A stretch of 14,072 nucleotides of DNA, taken from contig WRHS01000033.1 in the NCBI GenBank assembly GCA_009783135.1, forward strand, positions 1 through 14,072. Direction: 5' to 3'. The stretch is from Dehalococcoidia bacterium (GTDB taxonomy: Bacteria > Chloroflexota > Dehalococcoidia > Dehalococcoidales > UBA1222). The notes beneath the pieces are model-generated. The model saw only the letters and a list, made by a program, of their open reading frames with translations. It searched no databases and was not told the DNA's origin. Shown here in pieces: positions 1 to 7,581 of this stretch; within the stretch, counting starts at the first letter, position 1; every line of letters starts with the position of its first letter. Made by a program: the position numbers and the translations under genes.

Positions 1-180
1 GCGAATATCCTCTTTGGTTCTGGGGTTGATTCCTGAATGGACATCCAGCTTTAATGCGTGATTGAAATATTCATCCGGATTTAGTTCCGGTGAAACGCTG
101 GCAGATAGAATACTGGATAATAAGTCGTAGAGTAGGGAACAGGCGCCTTGCCTTAACAAGTAGGTTTTCCGTTCCCTCTC
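1..180 (-). other. Unrecognised open frame running off the left edge
   Basis: On the minus strand, a frame opens after a stop at 181-183 and runs 60 codons to base 1 without a stop. Its first part overlaps the putative group II intron end. The later part (about residues 32-60) has a protein-like composition, including ELNPDEYFNHALKLD and INPRTKEDIR, so it could be the beginning or an internal piece of a gene whose body lies outside the window. I do not recognise the family. There is no ATG in frame near its beginning; a TTG at 157-159 is the only plausible early start, and it has no clear ribosome binding site. It could equally be an accidental open frame. Confidence 0.25.
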
Positions 181-202
181 TCAGAACCGGACATAGGATT
201 TC
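124..202 (-). mobile_element. Possible group II intron 3'-end remnant (half of domain V plus domain VI)
   Basis: Read on the minus strand, 184-195 is TATGTCCGGTTC, preceded by a GAAA loop (197-202 region) and followed by TGAGAGAGGGAACGG. This matches the 3' strand of bacterial group II intron domain V and the linker after it. Next comes a stem GGGAAC (171-176) / GTTCCC (135-140), then TACTCTACGAC, as in domain VI and the intron terminus. The 5' strand of domain V (a GAGCCGGAT-like segment) is missing; the VirB4-like relic lies there instead. It is therefore a truncated scar, not an active intron. The match is from memory of the family consensus and is not computed. Confidence 0.4.
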
Positions 203-298
203 TCGTTTCATGGTGAAACTCTTGCCACTCCCATGCTCACCAAGGTATATTCCTTTAGGCATTTTTCTTTGCGTACTTTTCGGACGGCATGTCATTTT
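200..298 (-). pseudogene. VirB4/TraE-like conjugation ATPase fragment (P-loop region only)
   Basis: A minus-strand frame encodes KGIYLGEHGSGKSFTMKREI, with the Walker A motif GEHGSGKS at 218-241. Residues on both sides of the P-loop (a glycine-hydrophobic-leucine-glycine run before it, SFxxKRE after it) resemble VirB4-type ATPases of Gram-positive conjugative elements, which power type IV secretion. The resemblance covers only about 30 residues. The frame upstream is broken: a stop precedes 295, and another frame carries the more protein-like sequence over roughly 300-390. Downstream it runs into the intron-like scar. No Walker B or other VirB4 motif is present. I read it as a relic of an integrated conjugative element. 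It could also be a chance P-loop match. Confidence 0.4.
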
Positions 299-379
299 CT
301 TTCTTTTTCATGTTTGTTGGACTTGCTTTGGCAATCATTGGAGCATTATCCAAAGACAAATCGTCGTGATGAGTGTAAT

Positions 380-408
380 TTGTATAATGCTGCGCATTCC
401 CTCATAAT
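380..408 (+). promoter_or_regulatory. Candidate sigma-70-type promoter for the small membrane gene
   Basis: TTGTAT at 380-385 and CATAAT at 403-408 are separated by 17 bases, giving an expected start near 415. It lies 55 bases upstream of the TTG start at 464. A second TATAAT at 383-388 has no matching -35 box. Prediction from consensus only. Confidence 0.45.
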
Positions 409-415
409 ACGCTGT

Positions 416-434
416 ATACATGTTTCGCATGTAT
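416..434 (+). promoter_or_regulatory. Dyad: operator or 5'-UTR hairpin
   Basis: ATACATG (416-422) and CATGTAT (428-434) form a perfect 7-bp inverted repeat around a 5-base loop TTTCG. It falls at or just after the predicted transcription start and before the ribosome binding site at 448-454. It could be a repressor-binding site or an mRNA 5' hairpin. There is no T-run, so it is not a typical terminator. Confidence 0.4.
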
Positions 435-463
435 GAATTTTAATTTTGGGGAGGTTTAGATCG

Positions 464-604
464 TTGAAAGTCCAACTTTTTGGTTTAGCCGTTATTCTCG
501 TGAGTGTCGTGGCTGCACTGGTTTTTGAAAGCGCTACTTATGCGTTTATTGTTGCTTTGGTGGGGCTTGTAATAGCCTTTGGAGGAGCTTTTATCAAGGA
601 CTAG
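464..604 (+). CDS. Small two-helix membrane protein, 46 aa, function unknown
   Basis: This short frame starts at TTG 464 behind a strong ribosome binding site GGGGAGG (448-454) and ends at TAG 602-604. The product has a short hydrophilic start (MKVQ), a hydrophobic segment at about residues 5-20, a short polar turn FESATY at 21-26, and a second hydrophobic segment at about 27-43, ending in FIKD. This predicts a helical hairpin in the membrane with both ends on the same side. I do not recognise a family and assign no function. It has its own candidate promoter and a dyad upstream. The next gene at 714 also has its own promoter. Support comes from the ribosome binding site, the clean hydrophobic pattern and the stop shortly after a charged tail. 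Confidence 0.6.
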   Translation: MKVQLFGLAVILVSVVAALVFESATYAFIVALVGLVIAFGGAFIKD

Positions 605-647
605 GATTGTTTTTCGTAAAACACAGCTTATTCATCTTATAATATAT

Positions 648-677
648 TTGACATTAGCTTGTGAATAGGTTTATTCT
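648..677 (+). promoter_or_regulatory. Candidate promoter for the DUF5679-type gene
   Basis: A perfect -35 hexamer TTGACA (648-653) is followed after 18 bases by TATTCT (672-677), or after 17 bases by TTATTC. The predicted start is near 684, and the ribosome binding site AGGGGGGAG lies at about 698-706, before the ATG at 714. Prediction from consensus only. Confidence 0.55.
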
Positions 678-713
678 CAAACGTATAAAATTTTAATAGG
701 GGGGAGTCAAACA

Positions 714-851
714 ATGCAGGGTTATTGTGTTAAGTGTCGCGCCAAGAAAGAAATGAAAACACCCAAGGCCATCACCATGAAAAATGGTCGTCCGGCCACT
801 CAGGGCGTTTGTCCTTCCTGCGGCACCAAGATGTTCAGAATCGGCAAGTAG
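714..851 (+). CDS. DUF5679-type zinc-ribbon protein, 45 aa
   Basis: ATG at 714 follows a strong ribosome binding site (AGGGGGGAG) by about seven bases; the gene ends at TAG 849-851. The product is a small basic protein with two CxxC knuckles, C5/C8 (YCVKC) and C33/C36 (CPSC), which should bind one zinc ion. The central stretch (KTPKAITMKNGRPATQG) and the end (GTKMFRIGK) match what I remember of DUF5679 proteins, common in Chloroflexota and related bacteria. Their role is unknown; a nucleic-acid or ribosome-related function is often guessed from the size and charge, but nothing here proves it. The gene is monocistronic to judge from its promoter and the terminator at 870-903. Confidence 0.8.
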   Translation: MQGYCVKCRAKKEMKTPKAITMKNGRPATQGVCPSCGTKMFRIGK

Positions 852-869
852 TAACGCCGAAAACGAACC

Positions 870-903
870 ATGGTCGGGGCCGCAAGGCCCCGCAACCATT
901 TTA
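870..903 (+). terminator. Rho-independent terminator after the DUF5679-type gene
   Basis: The hairpin has an inner stem GGGGCC (876-881) / GGCCCC (886-891) with a GCAA tetraloop. An outer stem ATGGT (870-874) / ACCAT (895-899) is separated by one unpaired base on the left and three on the right, and is followed by TTTTA. It lies 18 bases after the stop of the zinc protein and 45 bases before nth, so nth needs read-through or its own start. Confidence 0.8.
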
Positions 904-947
904 TAGACATTATTAGGGAGCGTTTGCCACTGAAAAGGACCGCTTTT

Positions 948-1592
948 ATGGGAAAAGCAAATAAACAGCACAACACTCAGGAATTGATACAGCGGCTTGA
1001 GGCTCTGTATCCGGACGCACGCATTGCACTTGATTTCAGCAATCCCCTTGAACTGCTGGTTGCCACTATCCTTTCTGCTCAAAGCACCGACGTTGGTGTC
1101 AATAAGGTTACACCGGCACTGTTTGCGCGTTATAAAACAGCGGGTGATTACGCTGGTGCCGATGTGGCTGAACTGGAGGGGCTAATCAAATCGACCGGTT
1201 TTTATCATAACAAAGCCAAGCGCGTTATTGGTGCCGCACGTAAGCTTCAGGATAACTTTGACGGGCAGGTCCCGCGCACAATGACAGAAATCATTGCATT
1301 ACCCGGTGTGGCACGCAAAACGGGCAATGTGGTGCTTTTCAATGCGTATGGAGTCATTCAAGGCATTGCTGTCGATACTCATGTTATTCGCCTGTCTAAT
1401 CTTCTGGGACTGACCTCTGAGCATGACCCTGTGAAAATAGAGCAGGATCTCATGAAATTGGTGCCGAGAGCAAAATGGGGTATGTTTTCGCACCTGCTTA
1501 TTTTTCATGGGAGAAAAGTGTGCCTTGCGCGCAAGCCCAAGTGCAAGGCATGTGACATAAGCGATATATGCCCCGGGGTTTCAAAGACTTGA
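948..1592 (+). CDS. nth: Endonuclease III (DNA glycosylase/AP lyase)
   Basis: Base-excision repair enzyme that removes oxidised pyrimidines and cleaves the strand at the abasic site. The product is 214 aa, the family's usual length. The helix-hairpin-helix motif IALPGVARKTGNVVL (116-130) holds the catalytic lysine K124; the catalytic aspartate is D143 in AVDTHVIRLSN. The C-terminal [4Fe-4S] loop has the classic C-x6-C-x2-C-x5-C spacing (C192, C199, C202, C208). I chose ATG 948 because AAGGA lies about nine bases upstream and the protein then starts where homologues do. An in-frame ATG at 870 lies inside the terminator hairpin and would add 26 unrelated residues. The gene converges on tatD with 18 bases between the stops and no obvious terminator there. 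Confidence 0.95.
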   Translation: MGKANKQHNTQELIQRLEALYPDARIALDFSNPLELLVATILSAQSTDVGVNKVTPALFARYKTAGDYAGADVAELEGLIKSTGFYHNKAKRVIGAARKLQDNFDGQVPRTMTEIIALPGVARKTGNVVLFNAYGVIQGIAVDTHVIRLSNLLGLTSEHDPVKIEQDLMKLVPRAKWGMFSHLLIFHGRKVCLARKPKCKACDISDICPGVSKT

Positions 1593-1610
1593 CAGCCCCG
1601 TACTGATACT

Positions 1611-2417
1611 TTAGATTTTGAATAATTCGCGGCTGTTGGCAGTGGTGATACGTGCCACCTCAGCCGTGCTGATTTCATTTATACGCGCGAGCTCAACGGC
1701 CGTATCGCAAACAAACGCCGGTTCATTTCGATGCCCACGCAACCTTTGCGGCGGCAGGTAGGGGCAGTCGGTCTCAAGCATCAGTTTTTCCAAAGGAAGT
1801 TGTCTGAGCACCTCGCGTAATGTCTTGGATGAAGGATATCCGATGTAGGCACCAAGCGAGATGTAAAAGCCCATTTGCATGTAGTTCTGTGCCGTTTCCA
1901 GTGTGCCACTGAAGCAATGGATGATGCCGGGTGCGCTTTTGCAGACTCGTTTGGATGTCCACTCACGCAACACCTGCAGTATTTCAGTCTCAGCTTGACG
2001 TGCGTGAATTAAAACAGGCTTTTGCGCATCATCCGCCAGCTGCAGTTGCCGTTGCAACACATGCAATTGCTGTCCGCGCGGGGCGTAGTCGGCGTGAAAG
2101 TCCAATCCAATTTCGCCGATGGCCACAACGCGCGGGTGTTTTGCCAGTTGAGCGAGTTCTTTAATCTCTTCTTCTGTCGTGGCACCGCATTCCTGCGGAT
2201 GGATGCCGACGGCGGCGTGGACAAAATCATAACGCTCGGCGAGTTTTATGCCGCTGATGCTGTCAGCTATTTCTGTGCCGACATTGACGACGGCATACAT
2301 GCCGCTTTCCAAAACTCTCCCGATGACGCCATCGCGGTCGGTATCAAACTGCTCGGCGGTAAGGTGGGCATGGCTGTCTATCAGGTTAGGAACGGAGATT
2401 GGTGCAGTATCTGGCAT
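1611..2417 (-). CDS. tatD: TatD-family metal-dependent DNase
   Basis: Cytoplasmic TIM-barrel hydrolase of the TatD family (3'-5' exonuclease / DNase in characterised members). The 268-aa product is typical in length. The metal-site motifs are all present: SHAHL (H16, H18), the glutamate of GEIGLDFH (E102), LIHAR (H138), IIHCFSG (H167) and LETDCPYLPP (D217). The ATG lies three bases after the nuoN stop, so the gene is the last cistron of the nuo transcript. That position says nothing specific about complex I; it probably rides along as a housekeeping gene, and its expression would be tied to nuo. It converges on nth. Confidence 0.93.
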   Translation of the reverse strand: MPDTAPISVPNLIDSHAHLTAEQFDTDRDGVIGRVLESGMYAVVNVGTEIADSISGIKLAERYDFVHAAVGIHPQECGATTEEEIKELAQLAKHPRVVAIGEIGLDFHADYAPRGQQLHVLQRQLQLADDAQKPVLIHARQAETEILQVLREWTSKRVCKSAPGIIHCFSGTLETAQNYMQMGFYISLGAYIGYPSSKTLREVLRQLPLEKLMLETDCPYLPPQRLRGHRNEPAFVCDTAVELARINEISTAEVARITTANSRELFKI

Positions 2418-2420
2418 AGG

Positions 2421-3881
2421 CTAGTAATGCAAGCCCAACCATTCAAAATATTTGATAAGTAACATTGGAAGCACACAGAATAACAAAAGACCAAAGCAGG
2501 ACACGAGCAGAACCAATTTCGGCGCAATTGAGGATTTGATGTTGTCGGTAGAAGCTGGCGCTTCCATCCAAATGGTGCGTATGATTTTTAGGTAGTAATA
2601 TGCCGATATGACGCTGTTGACTACCGCGATAATAACGAGCCAAACTAAGCCATGCTGGGCCACTTCGATGAAAACGCAAAACTTGCCCAAAAAACCGACC
2701 AGTGGAGGCATCCCCATAAGAGAAAGAAGCCCCAGCGTCATAGCGCAGGCCAAAAGAGGAGAACGCTTGGCAAGACCGGCGTAATCGTCTGTAGTGTCAT
2801 GGTCTGCATGCTTTGATGCAATGATAATCACGGTGAAGACAGCTAACTCCGCCAGGGCGAAAGCTATCATATAACACAGGAGGCTATAACCATATCCATC
2901 GGTGCTAGGGGAGGAATTTATAGGTGCAGTGGCAATTAGCATTAACATATAGCCGCTTTGGGCGATGGATGAGTAGGCAAGTAACCGTTTGATGCTATGC
3001 TGTTTGATAGCCAACAGATTACCAGCTGTCATGCTGGCGGCACTTATTACTGCAAGTGTGATGCCAAATGTATTGCTTAGAGCGTCTGATTGGAAACTCA
3101 TGGTCATAATCACGAAGCGCGCCAAGATGCTAAAACCTGCCAGTTTGCTGACGGTGGAAAGGAAAAGCGTTATCGGCGTGGGCGAACCCTCATACACGTC
3201 GGGTGCCCACATATGGAAAGGCACGGCAGCAATCTTGAAAGCAAGCCCGGAGAGCGTTAAAGCCGAGCCTAACAGAAAGCCGGCGTTCTCCGCGATATTT
3301 TCTGGTCGTATACTATGGACTGCTTGCCAAATGCCATGTAAGCTGGTTGCGCCGCTGAAGCCAAACACCAGTGCCAAACCGAAAAGCAGTATGGCAGAGT
3401 TTACGGCGCCAAGCAGGATGTACTTCACGGCAGACTCACTGCTTTTGCTGTTCTTGAGCATAGCAACAAGCGCATAAAGTGAGATGGCCGTAAGTTCAAT
3501 GGATAGAAATATGGAGATAATATCCTGTGCTGCGGCTGTGAGCATGGCACCCAACGCGGCAGTCAGGACTAATGCATGAAATTCGCCATTAAGCTTTGGC
3601 AGGCGATTGACATAATCAACTGATGCCAAGATGGCAAGGAGAGTAATACCAAGGAATAGGAACTTAAAGTAAATGGCATAGGCATCCAGCGCAAACAGAC
3701 CATTGCCTATGCTTTGCGATGCACCACCGCTCAGCGACAGTGCCAAACCGGCTGATGCCAGCAAGCCTGCAATACTGACAACAGTCACCAGCCACTTATG
3801 GCGGCATAACAAGTCAACTGCTATAACGACGACTGCAGTAACTGCAAGGCATATTTCCGGTCGCAACAAATCCAGATTCAA
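2421..3881 (-). CDS. nuoN: NADH-quinone oxidoreductase subunit N (antiporter-like)
   Basis: One of three Mrp-antiporter-like membrane subunits of complex I that carry proton channels. The product is 486 aa and hydrophobic throughout. Ionisable residues expected inside the membrane are present: E129 (SIELTAISLYAL), K216 (GLAFKIAAVPFHMW) and K246 (STVSKLAGF). The motif PFHMWAPDVYEGSPTP (221-236) is diagnostic for NuoN. The start codon is TTG: a strong ribosome binding site AAGAGGAG overlaps the end of nuoM and sits six bases before it, and the resulting N-terminus (NLDLLRPE) fits the family. It follows nuoM by 12 bases and precedes tatD by three. Confidence 0.95.
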   Translation of the reverse strand: MNLDLLRPEICLAVTAVVVIAVDLLCRHKWLVTVVSIAGLLASAGLALSLSGGASQSIGNGLFALDAYAIYFKFLFLGITLLAILASVDYVNRLPKLNGEFHALVLTAALGAMLTAAAQDIISIFLSIELTAISLYALVAMLKNSKSSESAVKYILLGAVNSAILLFGLALVFGFSGATSLHGIWQAVHSIRPENIAENAGFLLGSALTLSGLAFKIAAVPFHMWAPDVYEGSPTPITLFLSTVSKLAGFSILARFVIMTMSFQSDALSNTFGITLAVISAASMTAGNLLAIKQHSIKRLLAYSSIAQSGYMLMLIATAPINSSPSTDGYGYSLLCYMIAFALAELAVFTVIIIASKHADHDTTDDYAGLAKRSPLLACAMTLGLLSLMGMPPLVGFLGKFCVFIEVAQHGLVWLVIIAVVNSVISAYYYLKIIRTIWMEAPASTDNIKSSIAPKLVLLVSCFGLLLFCVLPMLLIKYFEWLGLHY

Positions 3882-3893
3882 AGAATACTCCTC

Positions 3894-5384
3894 TTATCCG
3901 CCCATCCAACTGACTATTCCTGTCACACTGTTTTGTATTACAGATGTCAGGATGGTGGGACATATGCCGATAACGAATATTATTATAACCAAAAGACCGC
4001 AGTAAAAGCGCTCAAGTTTTCCGGCGTCACGGACATTGTCAAAGCCGGACAGAGCCGGACCATAGAAAACGCGTTGAATGGTCCAGAGAATGTACACTGC
4101 CGACAAAAGCACTCCCAACAATGCCACTGCTGTAAACCATTGGGCACTGTCAACAACTGTGCTGCTGAAGCTGCCCAGAAGTGTGGTGAACTCAGCGGCA
4201 AAACCGCTGGTGGCGGGAAGACCAAGTGCTCCGAGACCTGCCAGCACGAAGAATGTGGCAGTTGCCGGCATTTGACGCGCCAGTCCGCCCATGCTTGCAA
4301 TGGCAGGCTTGTCGGTTTTTTCAATGACAATTCCGGCGGTGATAAAGAGCAGGGCTGTGATAAGCCCGTGGCTTACCATCTGCAGGCTGGCGCCGACCAT
4401 GGATGTCTGTCCAAGAGCGAAAATACCCAGCAACACAAAGCCCATATGGCTCATGGAACTGTAGGCTATCAAACGCTTCAGATGGGTCTGGCGCAGTGCC
4501 AGTATGCCGCCGTAAATAATGCCGATTACGGCAAGCGTGAGCATAATAGGCGCATAGCGCTGTGACGATTGAGGAAAAAGGCTAATGCATATTCTAATAA
4601 TTCCGTATGCCCCCATTTTGGCTAAAGCACCAGAAAGTAAAATATTTACGGCTATTGGGGCATCGGAGTAGGTATCCGGCTGCCAGCTGTGCAGCGGCAC
4701 GACGGGAAGCTTTACGGCAAAGCCGGCCAAAAACATGAAGAAAATGGGAACGGAGGACATAACTGGTACCATGGCAATCGAACCCATTCCATTGCCGGGT
4801 TCCAAAACATACATTTCCAGTGAGCCCGTGACGTAGTACGTACATACTATTCCGGCGAGCATCAGGGCACTACCGGCCAGTGTGAAGAGGACATATTTCA
4901 TAGCGGAGTTGCGTTTGCTGCCGCTACCCCATATGGAGATGAGGAAATACACCGGAATGACCTCAATCTCCCAGAAAATGAAAAAGAGCAGCAAATTCAA
5001 AGAACAGAAAACACCGAGAATGCTGGACTCAAGTACCAAAAGCCAAATAAAGAACTCGCGTATGCGCGTCTCGATTTTCCATGAAATGAGCATGGATACC
5101 AGCCCAAGCAGTGCGGTGAGCACCACAAGAGGTAAGCTGATGCCGTCCACGCCCAAATGGTAGTTTGCCGAAAGCGCCGGAATCCATGGGTTGATTACCT
5201 CAAATTGCATGCCGCTTAAGCTGCGGTCGAAATTAGCGAACAGGTGCAGCGACATGGCCAGAACTGCCAGTGCGATAGCAGTGGCCGAATATTTAATGGC
5301 CTTAGCCGGCAGACGCGGCAGAAAAGCCAGCGCAATTGCCGCAACTAAAGGCAGAAATATTATGACGGAAAGAATGTGTGTCAT
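3894..5384 (-). CDS. nuoM: NADH-quinone oxidoreductase subunit M (antiporter-like)
   Basis: Second antiporter-like proton-channel subunit of complex I, 496 aa, with about 14 hydrophobic segments. Expected functional residues are visible: E139 in FFIFWEIEVIPVYFLI, K225 in FAVKLPVVPLHSW, and K256 in the following helix (ALAKMGAYG). LHSWQPDTYSDAP replaces the more usual LHTWLPDAHVEAP, a mild divergence. The first four bases (ATGA) overlap the stop of nuoL, which suggests translational coupling. The stop is overlapped by the ribosome binding site of nuoN. Confidence 0.95.
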   Translation of the reverse strand: MTHILSVIIFLPLVAAIALAFLPRLPAKAIKYSATAIALAVLAMSLHLFANFDRSLSGMQFEVINPWIPALSANYHLGVDGISLPLVVLTALLGLVSMLISWKIETRIREFFIWLLVLESSILGVFCSLNLLLFFIFWEIEVIPVYFLISIWGSGSKRNSAMKYVLFTLAGSALMLAGIVCTYYVTGSLEMYVLEPGNGMGSIAMVPVMSSVPIFFMFLAGFAVKLPVVPLHSWQPDTYSDAPIAVNILLSGALAKMGAYGIIRICISLFPQSSQRYAPIMLTLAVIGIIYGGILALRQTHLKRLIAYSSMSHMGFVLLGIFALGQTSMVGASLQMVSHGLITALLFITAGIVIEKTDKPAIASMGGLARQMPATATFFVLAGLGALGLPATSGFAAEFTTLLGSFSSTVVDSAQWFTAVALLGVLLSAVYILWTIQRVFYGPALSGFDNVRDAGKLERFYCGLLVIIIFVIGICPTILTSVIQNSVTGIVSWMGG

Positions 5385-7270
5385 ACGAGTATTACCACCA
5401 GTGCAATAATCAGGGCTCCCATCACGGCAACCAAGGCATATAGCTGCAACGCACCATTTTGAGTGCGGCTTGTATGCTTTGCTGCCGCTTTGGTAATAGC
5501 TGCCACTCCATTTGTTGCCCCGTCAATTACCACATGGTCAAACCATTGCGCGATTTGGAAAGCCCCGCGATAGAGCAGGCTTCGGGCGATAAGGTTTTCA
5601 TACAGGTCGTCCATCCAGTACTTGCGTGTAAGTATGGCATACACAGGATGCAACCCACCTTTTAGACGATCCGGTTTAATCCAAACTTTTATATACATCA
5701 CGTAGGCAAGCAGGATGCCAAGCCCTGCCGTTGCCAGTGAAATCCATGCCAGCGGATGCGCCAGCAGACCAACGATGCCCTCAAGGAAGCCGTGAGTGGC
5801 ATGTCCTTCAAAGAGCCCCTCGAATCCGCCATTGGCATTGAGCCAGCCGGAGGCAAGCGCAGGCACGGCCAGGATGAGCATGGGGAGCAACATGCTTTTG
5901 GATGACTCATGCAGATGCTGCTCTCCGCGGTATTTGCCGGCAAATACCATGAATACCACGCGGAAGATATAAAAGGCGGTGAGAAAAGTTGTCACAATGG
6001 CAAAAGCGAACAGCACAGGTTGTTTATCCCAAACTGCGGCAAGCACGCCTTCCTTGCTGAAAAATCCGGCAAGCGGCCAAATTCCGGCAAGGGACAACGC
6101 TGCCAATGTAAAACAGGCGCATGTCCATGGGAGTTTCTTGCGCAGTCCGCCCATTTCGCGCATATCGAATGTGCCTGTGGCATGGTTGATGCTTCCTGCA
6201 CCGAGAAAGAGCAATGCCTTGAAGAAGGCATGATTGAATAAATAGAATATGCCGACCCAAACCCCGCCGACTGACAGACCCAGGAACATAAGACCCAGTT
6301 GTGAGATGGTGGAGTAAGCCAGTACGCGCTTGATGTCTTTCATCACCAAGCCCATAGTTCCGGCAAAAACTGCGGTGAAGGCACCAATGATGCCAACTAC
6401 GGTTAAGGCATGAGGTGCTGCCTCAAACAGCGGGTACATGCGCCCAACCAGAAACACGCCTGCTGCAACCATGGTAGCTGCGTGTATGAGGGCGGAAACC
6501 GGTGTCGGACCTTCCATGGCGTCGGGCAGCCAGATGTGCAGAGGGAACTGACCTGACTTACCAACCGCACCAAGAAACAACCCCAAAGCTGCCAATGTCA
6601 GAACACTGCCTGAAAGTACAGCGGTGACGGCACTGCTGTTGAGCGTGAGTATGTCCAATGTGTTGGTTCTGGAGTAAAGCAACAATAACGCCGCCAAAAA
6701 GCCGATGTCGCCGATGCGCGTGATGAGGAAAGCCTTTTTGGCTGCGGCGACGGCCGACGGACGATGAAACCAAAAGCCGATGAGCAGATAAGACGACAGA
6801 CCCACGAGTTCCCAAAATATGAATGTCGAAAGCAGATTGGCTGACATAATGAGACCAAGCATTGAGGCGGTGAAAAGCGAAATGAATGCGAAATAGCGCC
6901 GATAAGACGCATCGGAGTGCATGTAGGCGCGCGAGTAAATCTGCACCATCAAGCTGACTGATGTGACCACAACCAGCATTATGGCACTAAGTGGATCCAG
7001 CAACAGACCGAAGTTGAAAACAGGTCCGTTTGTGATGCTGAGCCAATTGAGTCCATTAACCAGAATTTGATGCCCGTCCGCATTCCAAACGCTGATCAGC
7101 AGCCAGCACGACAGCACGAATGACACCCCCACGGCTGCGATGGAGATAAAGCTTGCAGGCTCGGCCTTGCCGGGAAACGGCCGGATAAGGGGTGCTATGA
7201 CGGCGAAAGCCGCCAGAGGCAACCACAAGATGGCCCAAATAAACTCAGGTGTTATGCTGCTAATATGCAT
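5381..7270 (-). CDS. nuoL: NADH-quinone oxidoreductase subunit L (antiporter-like)
   Basis: Distal antiporter-like subunit of complex I, 629 aa, close to the usual length, with the C-terminal extension expected for the long lateral helix and final anchor helix. Key residues: E154 (FIFWELVGLSSYLLIGFW), K238 (GAVGKSGQFPLHIWLPDAM), H263 (ALIHAATMVAAGV) and K351 (NHAFFKALLFLGAGS). DAMEGPTPVSALIHAATMV (250-268) is diagnostic. ATG 7270 lies three bases after the nuoK stop. The stop overlaps the nuoM start. No unusual feature was seen. Confidence 0.96.
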   Translation of the reverse strand: MHISSITPEFIWAILWLPLAAFAVIAPLIRPFPGKAEPASFISIAAVGVSFVLSCWLLISVWNADGHQILVNGLNWLSITNGPVFNFGLLLDPLSAIMLVVVTSVSLMVQIYSRAYMHSDASYRRYFAFISLFTASMLGLIMSANLLSTFIFWELVGLSSYLLIGFWFHRPSAVAAAKKAFLITRIGDIGFLAALLLLYSRTNTLDILTLNSSAVTAVLSGSVLTLAALGLFLGAVGKSGQFPLHIWLPDAMEGPTPVSALIHAATMVAAGVFLVGRMYPLFEAAPHALTVVGIIGAFTAVFAGTMGLVMKDIKRVLAYSTISQLGLMFLGLSVGGVWVGIFYLFNHAFFKALLFLGAGSINHATGTFDMREMGGLRKKLPWTCACFTLAALSLAGIWPLAGFFSKEGVLAAVWDKQPVLFAFAIVTTFLTAFYIFRVVFMVFAGKYRGEQHLHESSKSMLLPMLILAVPALASGWLNANGGFEGLFEGHATHGFLEGIVGLLAHPLAWISLATAGLGILLAYVMYIKVWIKPDRLKGGLHPVYAILTRKYWMDDLYENLIARSLLYRGAFQIAQWFDHVVIDGATNGVAAITKAAAKHTSRTQNGALQLYALVAVMGALIIALVVILV

Positions 7271-7273
7271 TTC

Positions 7274-7579
7274 TTACCATTTCAATAGGTCGATATCTTT
7301 AATGTCAATATTTTTGCGCTGGCGATAAAACGAGATGATAATTGCCAGTCCCACTGAAGCCTCGGCTGCAGCCACTACCAAGCTAAAGATGACGATTGCC
7401 TGTCCGCCGTGGCTGAAGACGTAACGTGAGAAAGCGACAAGCATTAGATTGGCCGCATTGAGCATTAACTCAATGCACATAAGGACTACGATGGCATGGC
7501 GCCGTGACAACGTTCCGTACAGCCCGATGCCGAAGAGCAAAACAGATAAAACAAGGTAATGCGTAAGTCCGATATTCAT
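7274..7579 (-). CDS. nuoK: NADH-quinone oxidoreductase subunit K
   Basis: Small three-helix (MrpC-like) membrane subunit of complex I, 101 aa, full length. The two membrane glutamates that form part of the central proton path are present: E37 in MCIELMLNAANL and E73 in VAAAEASVGLAI. Start ATG 7577-7579 lies two bases after the nuoJ stop; nuoL follows three bases downstream. Confidence 0.95.
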   Translation of the reverse strand: MNIGLTHYLVLSVLLFGIGLYGTLSRRHAIVVLMCIELMLNAANLMLVAFSRYVFSHGGQAIVIFSLVVAAAEASVGLAIIISFYRQRKNIDIKDIDLLKW

Positions 7580-7581
7580 AA

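Larger units (their letters stand above)
296..463. other. Non-coding upstream region of the small membrane gene
   Basis: No convincing coding sequence lies here on either strand; the short open frames are broken and unlike known proteins. The left part may be further decay of the VirB4-like relic. The right part (380-463) carries a candidate promoter, a dyad and the ribosome binding site of the gene at 464, described separately. Together with 1-295, the first 463 bases contain no intact gene. Confidence 0.5.

Noticed and set aside
90..407. 105-codon plus-strand frame over the left-edge scar
   Set aside because: It is antisense to the P-loop and intron-like sequence, has no ribosome binding site, and its composition does not resemble a protein family I know.
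870..947. In-frame 26-codon extension of nth from ATG 870
   Set aside because: The ATG lies in the left arm of a strong terminator hairpin, has no ribosome binding site, and the extension is unlike endonuclease III. ATG 948 has AAGGA upstream and gives the usual length.
1571..1578. CCCCGGGG palindrome near the end of nth as a bidirectional terminator
   Set aside because: It has no loop and no adjoining T-run, and lies within the nth coding sequence. No convincing terminator was found between nth and tatD.
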